Under the pieces are notes generated by a model, which was given only the letters and a program-made list of their open reading frames with translations, was not told where the DNA came from and did not search any database. From Capnocytophaga gingivalis ATCC 33624 (lineage in GTDB: Bacteria; Bacteroidota; Bacteroidia; Flavobacteriales; Flavobacteriaceae), in contig NZ_ACLQ01000023.1 of the NCBI RefSeq assembly GCF_000174755.1, positions 62,001 through 126,000 of the forward strand: a stretch of DNA of 64,000 bases, read 5' to 3'. Positions 44,749-53,027 of the stretch are shown in pieces. A program made the translations under genes and the position numbers. The first letter of the stretch is position 1; each line of letters opens with the position of its first letter.

Positions 44749-45435
44749 TTATAAAATATAAAAAATAAGCCCTATTTTTAGGATATTACTTTGCAAATTT
44801 TGCCCATTTTGTGAATTTTCGCCCTTGAATAGGGGGCGAAGTGCATATTGTAGATACACATTCCAAGTATTATGCCCGACAGCTATATAGAGTTTTGCAT
44901 CCATATATCCCTTAAGGTTGGGGTCGGAAAGGCTATAGCTCCCTTCACTACCTGAGAATTTGTAGCGTGAGGCAAAGGTATAGGTAGGCTTCACCCCTGT
45001 ATATATCCTCCAGAACTTATGGGAATAGGGTGTGGAGGTACGCCAGCGGAACTCAATAGGAAAGCCTATCGAATGCTGTTCGTAGTAAGAATCTTCTACT
45101 TTTTTATCGCTGATAGAGATGATCTCATAGGACATCTGCCCCCCGATCTCCTTGGCTTGTATGTTCAGATACAGAAGGTCATAGCTGTAACTGACCCCTG
45201 CGGCAAAACCTATATTGCGCTGCTTATTCAGAGGAATGTCTCGCTGATAGCCCCCAAAGAGACTTCGCGAGAAGCTGTGTTGCCTCACCCCTGATGGTCT
45301 GGAAACCACCCAATCATAACTGATCCCTATGTGGAATTGGTCTTCTAAGTACTTGTTGTCCAAGGCTAAAGAATCCGATTGTCCGTAGCTAACCATTCCC
45401 AAGAACAGGCTTATCCATAGTATATAATTCCTCAT
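44749..45435 (-). CDS. Secreted protein, probable outer-membrane beta-barrel
   Basis: A 228-aa exported protein with a signal peptide (MVSYGQ, residues 14-19) counted from ATG 45435. The mature part alternates hydrophobic and polar residues in short strands (FHIGISYDWVVS, IGFAAGVSYSYDLLYLNIQAKEIGG, YTGVKPTYTFASRYKF) and ends NILKIGLIFYIL with a C-terminal aromatic/hydrophobic strand, as in small outer-membrane barrels. Not recognised as a named family. TACTTTTG on the minus strand at 45452-45459 is a likely -7 box. Confidence 0.65.
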   Translation of the reverse strand: MRNYILWISLFLGMVSYGQSDSLALDNKYLEDQFHIGISYDWVVSRPSGVRQHSFSRSLFGGYQRDIPLNKQRNIGFAAGVSYSYDLLYLNIQAKEIGGQMSYEIISISDKKVEDSYYEQHSIGFPIEFRWRTSTPYSHKFWRIYTGVKPTYTFASRYKFSGSEGSYSLSDPNLKGYMDAKLYIAVGHNTWNVYLQYALRPLFKGENSQNGQNLQSNILKIGLIFYIL

Positions 45436-45451
45436 GAAAAAAAATTTGAAG

Positions 45452-45459
45452 CAAAAGTA
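45452..45459 (-). promoter_or_regulatory. Putative -7 box of the barrel-like gene
   Basis: Minus-strand TACTTTTG, 17 nt before the start; fits TAnnTTTG. Confidence 0.45.
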
Positions 45460-45502
45460 CAAAATCTAACAAATATAATTTCTTTTTTAACAAAAAAAAA
45501 CG

Positions 45503-45510
45503 TACCTTTG
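45503..45510 (+). promoter_or_regulatory. Putative -7 box upstream of hemB
   Basis: TACCTTTG fits TAnnTTTG. If used, hemB has a leader of about 190 nt filled with repeats. Confidence 0.45.
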
Positions 45511-45519
45511 CGCGAGTAA

Positions 45520-45692
45520 AGAGTGAAGAGTGTAGCCAGCGAGTGCCCACAGCTGGGTATGTGGTGAAGAGTGAAGAGAGGTTTCCCTATATTGGCATGA
45601 GGGCTTTTGCGTCCTGTTGTAGGAGCAATTTGCAAATCGTCCTATGCTGTTGTGAGGGACAGTGAACGGTGAGCAGTAAGCAGTGAAAAATT
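45520..45692. repeat. Composite dispersed repeat in the hemB leader
   Basis: GTGAAGA heptamers, a TGTAGCCAGCGAGTG...CAGCTGGGTATGTGGT element (45533-45563), then an inverted, degenerate copy of the palindrome element (ATATTGGCATGAGGGC, GCGTCCTGTTGTAGGAG, CAATTTGCAAATCGTCC, about 45588-45645) and GTGAGCAGTAAGCAGTGA heptamers. Confidence 0.7.
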
Positions 45693-45706
45693 AATCCTTT
45701 ATAAAA

Positions 45707-46693
45707 GTGAATATACTCAGAAGAAACCGTAGGCTTCGTGTAAATGAAACTATACGAGCCTTAGTAAGGGAAACAACCATAACACCCAATGATTTTATTG
45801 TGCCTCTTTTTGTAGTAGAGGGGCTTGGTATCAGGGCGGAGATTCCTTCCATGCCTAATTATTATCGCTATAGCTTGGACTACTTAGCCCAAGAGGTGAA
45901 AGAACTCTGGAGCTTGGGGATCAAGAGCGTATTGCTCTTTGTCAAAGTACCAGATCACCTTAAGGACAACGAAGGAACAGAAGCAATCAACCCTGATGGA
46001 CTTATGCAACGAGCCATCAAGACTGTCAAAGAGGCGACTCCTGATATGCTGGTGATGACTGATGTCGCACTTGACCCTTATTCCATCTACGGACATGATG
46101 GTATTATCAAAAATGGGGTGGTAGAGAACGATACTACCGTATCGATATTGGCACAAATGAGCCTTTCGCATGTAAGAGCAGGGGCTGACTGGGTAGCTCC
46201 CAGCGATATGATGGATGGGCGTATAGAGCAAATCCGTCTTTTCTTAGACAAATACAATTATACCAACGCAGGTATCATGGCTTATTCTGCCAAATATGCT
46301 TCTGCTCTCTATGGTCCTTTCCGAGATGCCTTGGATAGCGCTCCTGTAGATGAGCAGGATATCCCTAAGGATAAGAAAACCTACCAGATGGACTATGCCA
46401 ACCGCTTAGAAGCAATCAAGGAAGTGATTATGGATGTGGAAGAAGGTGCTGATATGGTAATGGTAAAACCTGGTATCGTATATTTGGACGTAGTACGCGA
46501 GGTGAAGAATGCTGTGAATGTACCTGTATCCGTATACCAAGTATCTGGAGAATATGCCATGATCAAAGCCGCTGCCCAAAACGGATGGTTAGACCATGAT
46601 GCTATCATGCTTGAACAGATATACGCTATCAAGCGTGCGGGAGCCGACCTTATCGCCTCCTACTTTGCCAAGGATGTTGTCAAATTGTTATAG
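45707..46693 (+). CDS. hemB: Delta-aminolevulinic acid dehydratase (porphobilinogen synthase)
   Basis: A 328-aa enzyme that condenses two 5-aminolevulinates to porphobilinogen. Seen: RRNRRLRVNETIRALVRET at the start, DVALDPYSIYGHDG (here without the Cys-rich zinc loop, implying a magnesium-type enzyme), the first Schiff-base lysine region AYSAKYASALYGPFRDA and the second in MVKPGIVYLDV. The start is GTG at 45707; no ATG in frame gives a normal N-terminus. With hemD and hemE in this window it covers three haem steps, though at separate loci. A terminator follows. Confidence 0.95.
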   Translation: MNILRRNRRLRVNETIRALVRETTITPNDFIVPLFVVEGLGIRAEIPSMPNYYRYSLDYLAQEVKELWSLGIKSVLLFVKVPDHLKDNEGTEAINPDGLMQRAIKTVKEATPDMLVMTDVALDPYSIYGHDGIIKNGVVENDTTVSILAQMSLSHVRAGADWVAPSDMMDGRIEQIRLFLDKYNYTNAGIMAYSAKYASALYGPFRDALDSAPVDEQDIPKDKKTYQMDYANRLEAIKEVIMDVEEGADMVMVKPGIVYLDVVREVKNAVNVPVSVYQVSGEYAMIKAAAQNGWLDHDAIMLEQIYAIKRAGADLIASYFAKDVVKLL

Positions 46694-46718
46694 ATTTCTT
46701 TTTCATTCTACTTAATTT

Positions 46719-46757
46719 TAAAATCCTCCTGTAAAAAATTATGGGAGGATTTTTTTA
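46719..46757 (+). terminator. Intrinsic terminator of hemB
   Basis: AAAATCCTCC, about 13-nt loop, GGAGGATTTTTTT, about 26 nt after the stop. Confidence 0.85.
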
Positions 46758-46775
46758 TTTTTCCATTTATTATTG

Positions 46776-46783
46776 TAGCTTTG
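46776..46783 (+). promoter_or_regulatory. Putative -7 box of the ppx-like gene
   Basis: TAGCTTTG, 14 nt before the ATG; fits TAnnTTTG. Confidence 0.45.
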
Positions 46784-46797
46784 CAAAAAAAATAGTT

Positions 46798-47688
46798 ATG
46801 AATATCCGGAAATTTGCAGGTATCGATATTGGCTCCAATGGGGTTCGATTACTGATTGCCAACATATTAGAAGAAGAAGGCAAGACACCTATTTTCTCCA
46901 AAGGGAGCCTTGTGAGAGTGCCGATTCGCTTGGGTGCCGATGTCTTCGAACAGGGGCGTATAAGTGCTGAGAATGCCTCACGCCTGAGTGATACCATGCA
47001 GGCCTATCACTTGCTCATGAAGGTACAAGGAGTGGAGGCTTATCGTGCTTGTGCTACCTCAGCCATGCGCGAGGCTACCAATGGCACAGAGATTGTCCGA
47101 GAGATAGCGCAGCATACAGGGGTGCAAATAGAGATTATAGGAGGGGCAGAGGAAGCAGCGATTATCGCCAATACTGACCTGCATACCCTTGTGGAAAGTG
47201 ATAAAAACTATTTGTATATAGATGTGGGAGGGGGTAGTACTGAGTTCACCATCTATAGTCAAGGAGAGGTACGTGCTGCCAGGTCTTTTCCCATAGGAGG
47301 GGTGCGCCTACTGAAAGGGAAAGCCGACGAGCAAGTATGGGAGGAGCTCAAGGAGTGGATACACATCCATACCAAAGGGCTCAAAACAATAGAGGCCATA
47401 GGCTCTGGAGGCAATATCAACAAGATATTCAAGGTCTCCGGCAAGCGCAAGGACAGCCCTCTTTCGCTGCATTTCTTGGAGGATTACCTCAAGGAAATCA
47501 ACTCACTGAGCTATGAGGAGCGTATCCGTGACTTAGAACTCAACCCTGACCGCGCAGATATCCTTCCTTTGGCATTGCCTATCTACATCAAAGCCATGAA
47601 ATGGGCAAAGATAAAGCATATCCTCGTTCCGAAAGTCGGTCTGGCCGATGGGATTGTAAGACAACTCTATTTGTCCAGTGAGCAGTGA
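46798..47688 (+). CDS. Ppx/GppA-type exopolyphosphatase
   Basis: A 296-aa ASKHA phosphatase acting on polyphosphate or pppGpp. Seen: FAGIDIGSNGVRLLI (residues 5-19), the catalytic-region GGAEEAAII, IDVGGGSTEFTIY and GSGGNINKIFK. It is the short form with the two N-terminal domains only, common in Bacteroidota. I start at ATG 46798 because the -7 box lies just upstream. The C-terminus SSEQ-stop is encoded by GTGAGCAGTGAGCAG heptamers. Confidence 0.9.
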   Translation: MNIRKFAGIDIGSNGVRLLIANILEEEGKTPIFSKGSLVRVPIRLGADVFEQGRISAENASRLSDTMQAYHLLMKVQGVEAYRACATSAMREATNGTEIVREIAQHTGVQIEIIGGAEEAAIIANTDLHTLVESDKNYLYIDVGGGSTEFTIYSQGEVRAARSFPIGGVRLLKGKADEQVWEELKEWIHIHTKGLKTIEAIGSGGNINKIFKVSGKRKDSPLSLHFLEDYLKEINSLSYEERIRDLELNPDRADILPLALPIYIKAMKWAKIKHILVPKVGLADGIVRQLYLSSEQ

Positions 47689-47790
47689 GCAGGGGTCAGT
47701 GATCAGGGATCAGTTGTCAGGGATCAGTTGTCAGGCTTACTGCTCACCGCTTACCGCTTACTGCTCACTGCTCACTGTTCACTGTTTCTT
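47680..47790. repeat. Inverted heptamer arrays between convergent ppx and oxyR
   Basis: The left half reads GTGAGCAGTGAGCAGGGGTCAGTGATCAGG on the plus strand. The right half (ACTGCTCACCGCTTACCGCTTACTGCTCACTG) is the same family on the minus strand. Each half starts at a stop codon and follows the sense of its own gene, so the RNA of either gene could fold on itself. Confidence 0.75.
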
Positions 47791-48744
47791 TTTCTTCTTA
47801 AGGATAGGGTCTATGATATTGAGATTTTCGAAGGTGATAGCCCCCCTTATGACCCCTGAAATGACATTGTATAGTGCATCTATAATGCTTATTTTGAGTT
47901 CGTTGCTATGATACAGCAGACTTATCTCACGAGCGGGAGAGGGTTCCTCGAAGTAGTGAAGGTTTTTCTTTTCTGCCTCAGAGAGATCTAAGGTATGTAG
48001 ATAAGGCAAGAGGGTCATGCCCATGCCCTCATTGGCAAGCTTGATCAAGGTCTCAAAGCTACCACTCTTGATCTCAAGGCTGTTGTCCCTGCCCTTATCC
48101 GAGGAGCCATTCTCCTGACAGATATTCAATACACTCTCGCGGAAACAGTGTCCATCCTGTAGCATAAGGATATCGTTGAGATGAAGGTCAGAGACTTGGA
48201 TTTTCTGATTTTCAGTCAGGTGGTATTTTGCATTGGGGATATAAGCGACAAAAGGCTCATAGTAGAGAGGGCGCTCTATAAGATGCTTTTCGTGCAAGGG
48301 AGTAGCCACAATAGCCACATCCAGGGTACCTTCTGCAAGCTCACGGATACACTCTCGGGTGGTCATCTCCTCCACCTTGAGCTCCACCTTAGGATATTTC
48401 TTAGTAAAATTGTTCAGAAACATAGGCAACAAGGTTGGTGCTACTGTAGGGATAATCCCCAATCGGAAACGCCCACCTATGAACCCCTTATGCTGGGCAA
48501 TAATGTCCTTGATACGTTCGGACTCACTGACAATGCTCTCGGCCTGCTGAAGGATCTTCTCCCCTACTTCTGTGACGCGAAGAGGCTTTTTGGCACGGTC
48601 AAAAATAAGCACATCCAGCTCTTCCTCCAAGCGCTGTACTTGCATGCTGAGTGTAGGCTGAGTGACGAAACACTTCTGGGCGGCCACACTGAAATTCTTA
48701 TACTGAGCTACAGCTAATATATATTGAAACTGTACTATTGTCAT
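47779..48744 (-). CDS. oxyR: LysR-type hydrogen-peroxide regulator OxyR
   Basis: A 321-aa transcription factor. N-terminal LysR helix-turn-helix at residues 1-60 (FSVAAQKCFVTQPTLSMQVQRLEEEL). The effector domain has GHCFRESVLNIC with Cys200 and Cys209, the same spacing as the redox pair of E. coli OxyR (199/208); peroxide forms a disulfide there and activates antioxidant genes. The C-terminus ends in a Lys-rich tail with KKQ-stop running into GTGAACA heptamers. TACATTTG on the minus strand at 48771-48778 is a likely -7 box. Confidence 0.95.
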   Translation of the reverse strand: MTIVQFQYILAVAQYKNFSVAAQKCFVTQPTLSMQVQRLEEELDVLIFDRAKKPLRVTEVGEKILQQAESIVSESERIKDIIAQHKGFIGGRFRLGIIPTVAPTLLPMFLNNFTKKYPKVELKVEEMTTRECIRELAEGTLDVAIVATPLHEKHLIERPLYYEPFVAYIPNAKYHLTENQKIQVSDLHLNDILMLQDGHCFRESVLNICQENGSSDKGRDNSLEIKSGSFETLIKLANEGMGMTLLPYLHTLDLSEAEKKNLHYFEEPSPAREISLLYHSNELKISIIDALYNVISGVIRGAITFENLNIIDPILKKKKKQ

Positions 48745-48770
48745 AAAAAGAATAGTGATTAAATTTTGGG

Positions 48771-48778
48771 CAAATGTA
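48771..48778 (-). promoter_or_regulatory. Putative -7 box of oxyR
   Basis: Minus-strand TACATTTG, 27 nt before the start; fits TAnnTTTG. Confidence 0.45.
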
Positions 48779-48929
48779 CAAAAAAATAAATACCTAATCG
48801 CTATAATTCCCTTTGTTTACTCTTAAAAAAAAACTAACAAACGTTAAACTTATGTGTATCTACACTAATAAAGCTGCTAAGTAAAGGATTTTTATTACTT
48901 TTACGCTCATTTTCTAAGTAGATTAAAAA

Positions 48930-49808
48930 GTGCATACCCGAACCGAACGTCACAATCGTAGGAAGCTCATTTCTTCTTATTTTTCTGTCACCCTGAGTAT
49001 TACCTTAGTTTTATTCCTCTTAGGGTTATTGGGTTTTTTACTTATCAATGTGAAAAACTTGACCGATAGTTATAAGGAACACCTAATTATCAATGTTTTT
49101 CTCAAGGATACGGCCAAGGAAGCCGACATAGAGCAATTGCAAAAGAGTCTTTCCTTAGCCTCGTATACCAAGCAGGTAGAGTTTATCTCCAAGGAGCAAG
49201 CCGCCCAGTCCTTCAGTGAGGAGCTTGGGGAGGACTTTATCTCCTTCATAGGGGACAATCCTCTGGGGAACTCTTTTGATCTGGCACTGAAAGCCGACTA
49301 TGTAACCCCTCAGAAGATGGAAGAAGTCAAGGAGAGTATCCTGCAGAATGCCTCGGTCAAGGAAGTGAACTATGACAAGGATTCGGTCAAGAAGATACAC
49401 TCCAATATACAGAGTATCAGCTTGGTCATTCTGGCAGTTTCGGCGATTTTTACCGTGGTGGCCATGCTGCTTATCAATGCTTCTATACGACTCTCCGTAT
49501 ACTCTAAGCGATTTATTATCAAGACTATGCAGCTGGTAGGAGCTACCAAAGCCTTTATCAGGCGTCCCTTTATCATCACCAACATCTGGTTGGGGATTCT
49601 CAGTGCTATATTGGCATGTGCAGCCTTGGCTTTTACCTTCTATGCCATAGACCAATCGTGGCCAGAATGGGGGCTTATCATGCACTATCGAGATTTTATC
49701 TGGGTGGGTGCTGCCCTGTTCCTTATTGGGGTGTTCCTCAGCTGGATCAGTACCTATTTTGCAGCTCAGCGGTTCTTGAACCTACATACCGACGAGCTTT
49801 ATTACTAA
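48930..49808 (+). CDS. ftsX: Cell division protein FtsX
   Basis: A 292-aa permease-like protein that with FtsE controls peptidoglycan hydrolases at the septum. Seen: an N-terminal helix (VTLSITLVLFLLGLLGFLLIN), an extracytoplasmic domain of about 120 residues (KEQAAQSFSEELGEDFISFIGDNPLGNSFDL), and three C-terminal helices. The start is GTG at 48930; the R-R-K-L-I-S-S-Y-F-S motif at residues 10-19 is the usual N-terminus of flavobacterial FtsX, so an earlier start is not needed. FtsE is not adjacent. Confidence 0.93.
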   Translation: MHTRTERHNRRKLISSYFSVTLSITLVLFLLGLLGFLLINVKNLTDSYKEHLIINVFLKDTAKEADIEQLQKSLSLASYTKQVEFISKEQAAQSFSEELGEDFISFIGDNPLGNSFDLALKADYVTPQKMEEVKESILQNASVKEVNYDKDSVKKIHSNIQSISLVILAVSAIFTVVAMLLINASIRLSVYSKRFIIKTMQLVGATKAFIRRPFIITNIWLGILSAILACAALAFTFYAIDQSWPEWGLIMHYRDFIWVGAALFLIGVFLSWISTYFAAQRFLNLHTDELYY

Positions 49809-49817
49809 AGCAACACT

Positions 49818-50681
49818 ATGCTACCATTTGAAAAATTCATAGGCCTTTTTTCGGTGGTCAGGGGGTATAATATCATGATGATCTGTATCGCCCAGTATCT
49901 GACGGCCATCTTTATCCTTTCGCGCCAGCCACTAAGGCAGGTGTTATTGGATCCACGCCTTTTTGCCATTGTCTTGGCAGGAGCTTTGGCGGTGGCCGGT
50001 GGATATATCATCAATGCTTTTTATGACCAAGAAAAAGACCTAATCAATAAGCCTACACGTACCCTGATGGAGCGCATGGTAGGGCAGCATACTAAGCTCT
50101 CGCTATACTTTATACTGAATTTTCTTTCTGTAATAGTGGCCAGTTATGTATCCTTCCGAGCGGTGTTGTTCTTCTCTATCTATATCTTTATGATGTGGTT
50201 TTACTCCCACAGAATCAAGAAGATAGTATTGGTAGGAAATATCGTATCAGGGATACTCTCCATTATTCCTTTCTTTGCTATTTTTGTATATTATCACAAT
50301 TTCCAAAAGATTATCTTTGTCCATGCCGCTTTTCTCTATTACCTACTCTTGGCTAAGGATTTTGTGAAGGACTTGCAGAATATCAAAGGGGATTTTGCCT
50401 TAGGCTACCATACCATCGCCACCGACTATGGGGAGCGTAGTTCCAAGCAGCTCATCACTGTGCTCATTGGTCTTACCCTTGTGTGCATCTACTTTCTGAC
50501 AGCCTTTCCGGACACGGGCAGTATGAAGTACTACTTTATTCTGACAGCCATCATCCTTCTGGGGGGCTTTTTGCCAATACTCTGGAAGGGACGCACCCAG
50601 ATACATTATGCTTTTCTGAGAAACCTCCTGAAAGTTATCATCGTGGTAGGGGTATTCTGCATTGCGCTCATCAGGCGATGA
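49818..50681 (+). CDS. UbiA-family prenyltransferase
   Basis: A 287-aa membrane enzyme with about eight helices. The prenyl-diphosphate binding motif N-x3-D-x3-D-x2-N-x-P-x-R is at residues 66-81 (NAFYDQEKDLINKPTR), and a second acidic motif is in DFVKDLQNIKGDFALG. In Bacteroidota these are usually annotated geranylgeranylglycerol-phosphate geranylgeranyltransferase-like; the true acceptor is not predictable. It follows ftsX by 9 bp. Its stop is followed after 10 bp by GTGAAGAGTGAAAAG heptamers. Confidence 0.88.
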   Translation: MLPFEKFIGLFSVVRGYNIMMICIAQYLTAIFILSRQPLRQVLLDPRLFAIVLAGALAVAGGYIINAFYDQEKDLINKPTRTLMERMVGQHTKLSLYFILNFLSVIVASYVSFRAVLFFSIYIFMMWFYSHRIKKIVLVGNIVSGILSIIPFFAIFVYYHNFQKIIFVHAAFLYYLLLAKDFVKDLQNIKGDFALGYHTIATDYGERSSKQLITVLIGLTLVCIYFLTAFPDTGSMKYYFILTAIILLGGFLPILWKGRTQIHYAFLRNLLKVIIVVGVFCIALIRR

Positions 50682-50689
50682 AAAACGTT

Positions 50690-50852
50690 TTGAGTGAAGA
50701 GTGAAAAGTGAAGAATGAAAAGTGAAGAGTGAAGAATGAAAAGTGAAGAGTGAAGAGTGAAATTGCATCACCCTAATAGGCATCTCTACCAAGACCCTAT
50801 CATACACAAATCATTAATCATTGTTCATTAATCATTGAACATTATTCATTAT
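50690..50852. repeat. Converging heptamer arrays between the UbiA-like gene and the next membrane protein
   Basis: 50693-50761 repeats GTGAAGA/ATGAAAA on the plus strand. 50808-50852 repeats, on the minus strand, ATGAATA/ATGTTCA/ATGATTA. Each array follows the sense of the gene it adjoins. Confidence 0.75.
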
Positions 50853-51524
50853 TCAGCGTCTTCTTATTTTGCTTAGAAGCCAGCCCAAGAAGAAAAGAGA
50901 GGTGAAGAAAAGAAATACTTTCCCTATGAGCCATAGGTTGATAGGCTCACTCTTAGGCACATAGACAATCTGTCCACTGGCAGTCATCGCCAATCCCATC
51001 AGGGTTACCCATATACTCATGAGCAAATGTAGTTCCAAGCGAAGTTCACGCTCGGGTACCAAGGCGCGGAATCCCCAAGCTCCCAGAAGAAAACCTGCTA
51101 TGGTAAGAGCGATGAATGCAAATGTAACTTCCCCAAAATCAACTCCTGAAAAGAAAAAGAAACTCTCTGTAAGCCCCAAGAAAAGACATGGGAAGAGTAG
51201 CACTCCTGGGAACCAAAGCAAAATTCTTGCCCAGCGGTTGCGCTTCTCCTCATAGAAGGCCTTGAGGGAGATAAAGCAGAAGAAGAGCCCTATGACCGAC
51301 TCTATGGTGACCAGTACGGCCATATTGCTCAGCACCTTGGTATCGCTAAGCCATTGAGAGATAGTCAGTTGCGATTGTTCTGTAGCAAAGTCAGATACTC
51401 CATAGAGAAAGGCACCTACTCCCAAGGAGAAGATTCCTACCTGCCAGAACTTCCAGAAGCTCAACTTGAGCACGGAATTGATAAGAATACAAAAAAGTAA
51501 AAGATAAAGCATTGTTTTAATCAT
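50853..51524 (-). CDS. Polytopic membrane protein, function unknown
   Basis: A 223-aa protein with about six hydrophobic helices (TMLYLLLFCILINSVLKL, VGIFSLGVGAFLYGVSDF, ILLWFPGVLLFPCLFLGL, FAFIALTIAGFLLGAWGF, LLMSIWVTLMGLAMTASG, IGKVFLFFTSLFFLGWLL). I do not recognise a family or catalytic motif. The start overlaps the stop of the phosphoribosyltransferase gene by 4 bp (ATGA), so the pair is translationally coupled. Confidence 0.7.
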   Translation of the reverse strand: MIKTMLYLLLFCILINSVLKLSFWKFWQVGIFSLGVGAFLYGVSDFATEQSQLTISQWLSDTKVLSNMAVLVTIESVIGLFFCFISLKAFYEEKRNRWARILLWFPGVLLFPCLFLGLTESFFFFSGVDFGEVTFAFIALTIAGFLLGAWGFRALVPERELRLELHLLMSIWVTLMGLAMTASGQIVYVPKSEPINLWLIGKVFLFFTSLFFLGWLLSKIRRR

Positions 51525-52009
51525 TGTAAAAAGGCCACAGGGTCGCCCTCGAAACTCACCTCGATATGTTCTTGTAAGGAGGTGGATAGGGAGATACCCT
51601 TGAAATCGGCCTTGATAGGATATTTCTTATGATTACGATTCACCAAAACGGCTGTTTTGAGCTGCTTGAGAGGGACAGAGAGAAAGTGTCGTACCCCATA
51701 GATCAGGGTAGCACCACTGCTGAGCACATCATCGACCAAAACCACGGATTCTCCTCGGTAGGCTTCTTCCGGCAGAGAGGTGGTCACAGGGGCTAAGGGG
51801 TCTGTTTTCTTGACAAAGACCTTGCACAGGGTGATAGGAATTGGGCAAAACTGTTGCAGTTGCTCATAGAGCTTTTCGGCTAAAATATAGCCATTTTCGG
51901 CTATCCCCGCAAGGATAAAGCGCTCTTGGTGAATATTCGCCTCGTATATCTGATAGGCGATACGGCGAATCTTATGTTCTATCTGGGTTGCATCTAAAAT
52001 GATAGTCAT
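51521..52009 (-). CDS. Phosphoribosyltransferase family protein (PyrR-like)
   Basis: A 162-aa type I phosphoribosyltransferase with the PRPP-binding loop ESVVLVDDVLSSGATL (around residues 88-103). The N-terminal IRRIAYQIYEANIHQERFILAGIAENGYILAEKL resembles PyrR/hypoxanthine transferases. Whether it is a regulator or a base-salvage enzyme is unclear. It is coupled to the membrane protein downstream. The leader just before its ATG is a TTTTAGG-like heptamer (52017-52042). Confidence 0.85.
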   Translation of the reverse strand: MTIILDATQIEHKIRRIAYQIYEANIHQERFILAGIAENGYILAEKLYEQLQQFCPIPITLCKVFVKKTDPLAPVTTSLPEEAYRGESVVLVDDVLSSGATLIYGVRHFLSVPLKQLKTAVLVNRNHKKYPIKADFKGISLSTSLQEHIEVSFEGDPVAFLQ

Positions 52010-52015
52010 AGAGAT

Positions 52016-52080
52016 TTAGGTTTTAGGTTTTAGGTTTTAGAATTATAGAAATTAAGGGTTATAAGGTCTTAGAAATTAAA
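52016..52080. repeat. (TTTTAGG)n-like leader repeat before the phosphoribosyltransferase gene
   Basis: TTTAGGTTTTAGGTTTTAGGTTTTAG, a perfect 7-bp period, lies 8 nt upstream of the ATG. On the minus strand it reads CTAAAACCTAAAACC. It is followed by TAGAAATTAAGGGTTATAAGG, similar to the gpmA leader. Confidence 0.65.
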
Positions 52081-52119
52081 AGGAAAAAGAGCTTAGGTAT
52101 TGATAATTACCTCTGATTC

Positions 52120-52485
52120 TCCTTCATTTTTCATTTTTCATTTTTCACTCTTCACTCCCTCATGTGCGGACATAGGGCGATTTGCAAATCGCCCCTACAA
52201 CAGAACGAAAAAGCACTCATGCCTATATCAATGATTAATGATTAATGTTCAATGATTAATGATCACTGACTTCTGTTCACTCTTCACTTTTCATTTTTCA
52301 TTTTTCACTCCCTCATGTGCCGACATAGGGCGATTTGCAAATCGCCCCTACGACAGAACGCAAAAGCACTCATGCCTAATATCAATGATTAATGTTCAAT
52401 GATTAATGATTAATGATTAATGTTCAATGATTAATGCTCACTGACCTCTGTTCACTGTTCACTGACCTCTGTTCACTGCTCACTC
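52120..52485. repeat. Composite repeat region with two palindrome elements and heptamer arrays
   Basis: This is the 463-bp spacer between the S4 and phosphoribosyltransferase genes. It has two copies of a unit CTCATGTG(C)-GACATA + palindrome (52175-52194 and 52327-52346, GGGCGATTTGCAAATCGCCC) + CCTAC(A/G)ACAGAACG + CACTCATGCCTA, separated by ATGATTA/ATGTTCA and TTCACTT heptamers. No gene is seen. Confidence 0.82.
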
Positions 52486-52868
52486 CCCCACTCTTCGTCT
52501 TCTTCGCTTGAGAAGAAATCGTCGAGGTCGCGGCGGTCTTTTTTGGTAGGGCGACCTTCGCCTTTCTTGCGATAATACTCTTGGGCGAGCTGTCGGAGTT
52601 CCTCTTGTTCAAAGGCTTCTTCAGGGGTGTGGTCTATACAATAGAGCCCTACAAGCTTAGCCCCTACCCTACTGGTGGGGATGTCCAAGACTTCTATCTC
52701 GTAGGTAATCGCACCCTTGCGTACTTGTATCTTATCCTGTGGGAAGACCTCCTTGGAGGCTTTGGCGATTTCCCCTCCGATGCGGACATGTCCTTTCTTA
52801 CAGGCCTCCGTAGCGATGTTGCGTGTCTTATAATACCGCACACACCATAGGTATTTGTCTATTCTCAC
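52473..52868 (-). CDS. S4 domain RNA-binding protein (HslR/Hsp15-like)
   Basis: A 131-aa protein starting GTG (52866-52868) with MRIDKYLWCVRYYKTRNIATEACKKGHVRIGG, the S4 RNA-binding domain at residues 1-60. In E. coli, Hsp15 rescues stalled 50S subunits bearing nascent chains; this function is inferred. The C-terminal 40 residues are charged, and the end EEWGSEQ-stop lies in GTGAGCAGTGAACAG heptamers. Confidence 0.88.
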   Translation of the reverse strand: MRIDKYLWCVRYYKTRNIATEACKKGHVRIGGEIAKASKEVFPQDKIQVRKGAITYEIEVLDIPTSRVGAKLVGLYCIDHTPEEAFEQEELRQLAQEYYRKKGEGRPTKKDRRDLDDFFSSEEDEEWGSEQ

Positions 52869-53027
52869 TTTAGTTAGGGGTTGGGGGTTAGGTAATAGGA
52901 GAGGATGAACTCTATTCTGTACTCACCACTGACTGCCTACCGAAACCTAAATTGATTAAAAAATCATGCAAAAATACAAGAATTTTTCGTAACTTGCGCC
53001 CAAATTCGAATATTTATTTTTCATAAG

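Noticed and set aside
48181-48717. Plus-strand frame of 178 codons opposite oxyR
   Set aside because: Shadow of oxyR; no promoter or sensible start.
49155-49685. Minus-strand frame of 176 codons opposite ftsX
   Set aside because: Shadow of the conserved ftsX gene, with low-complexity charged composition.
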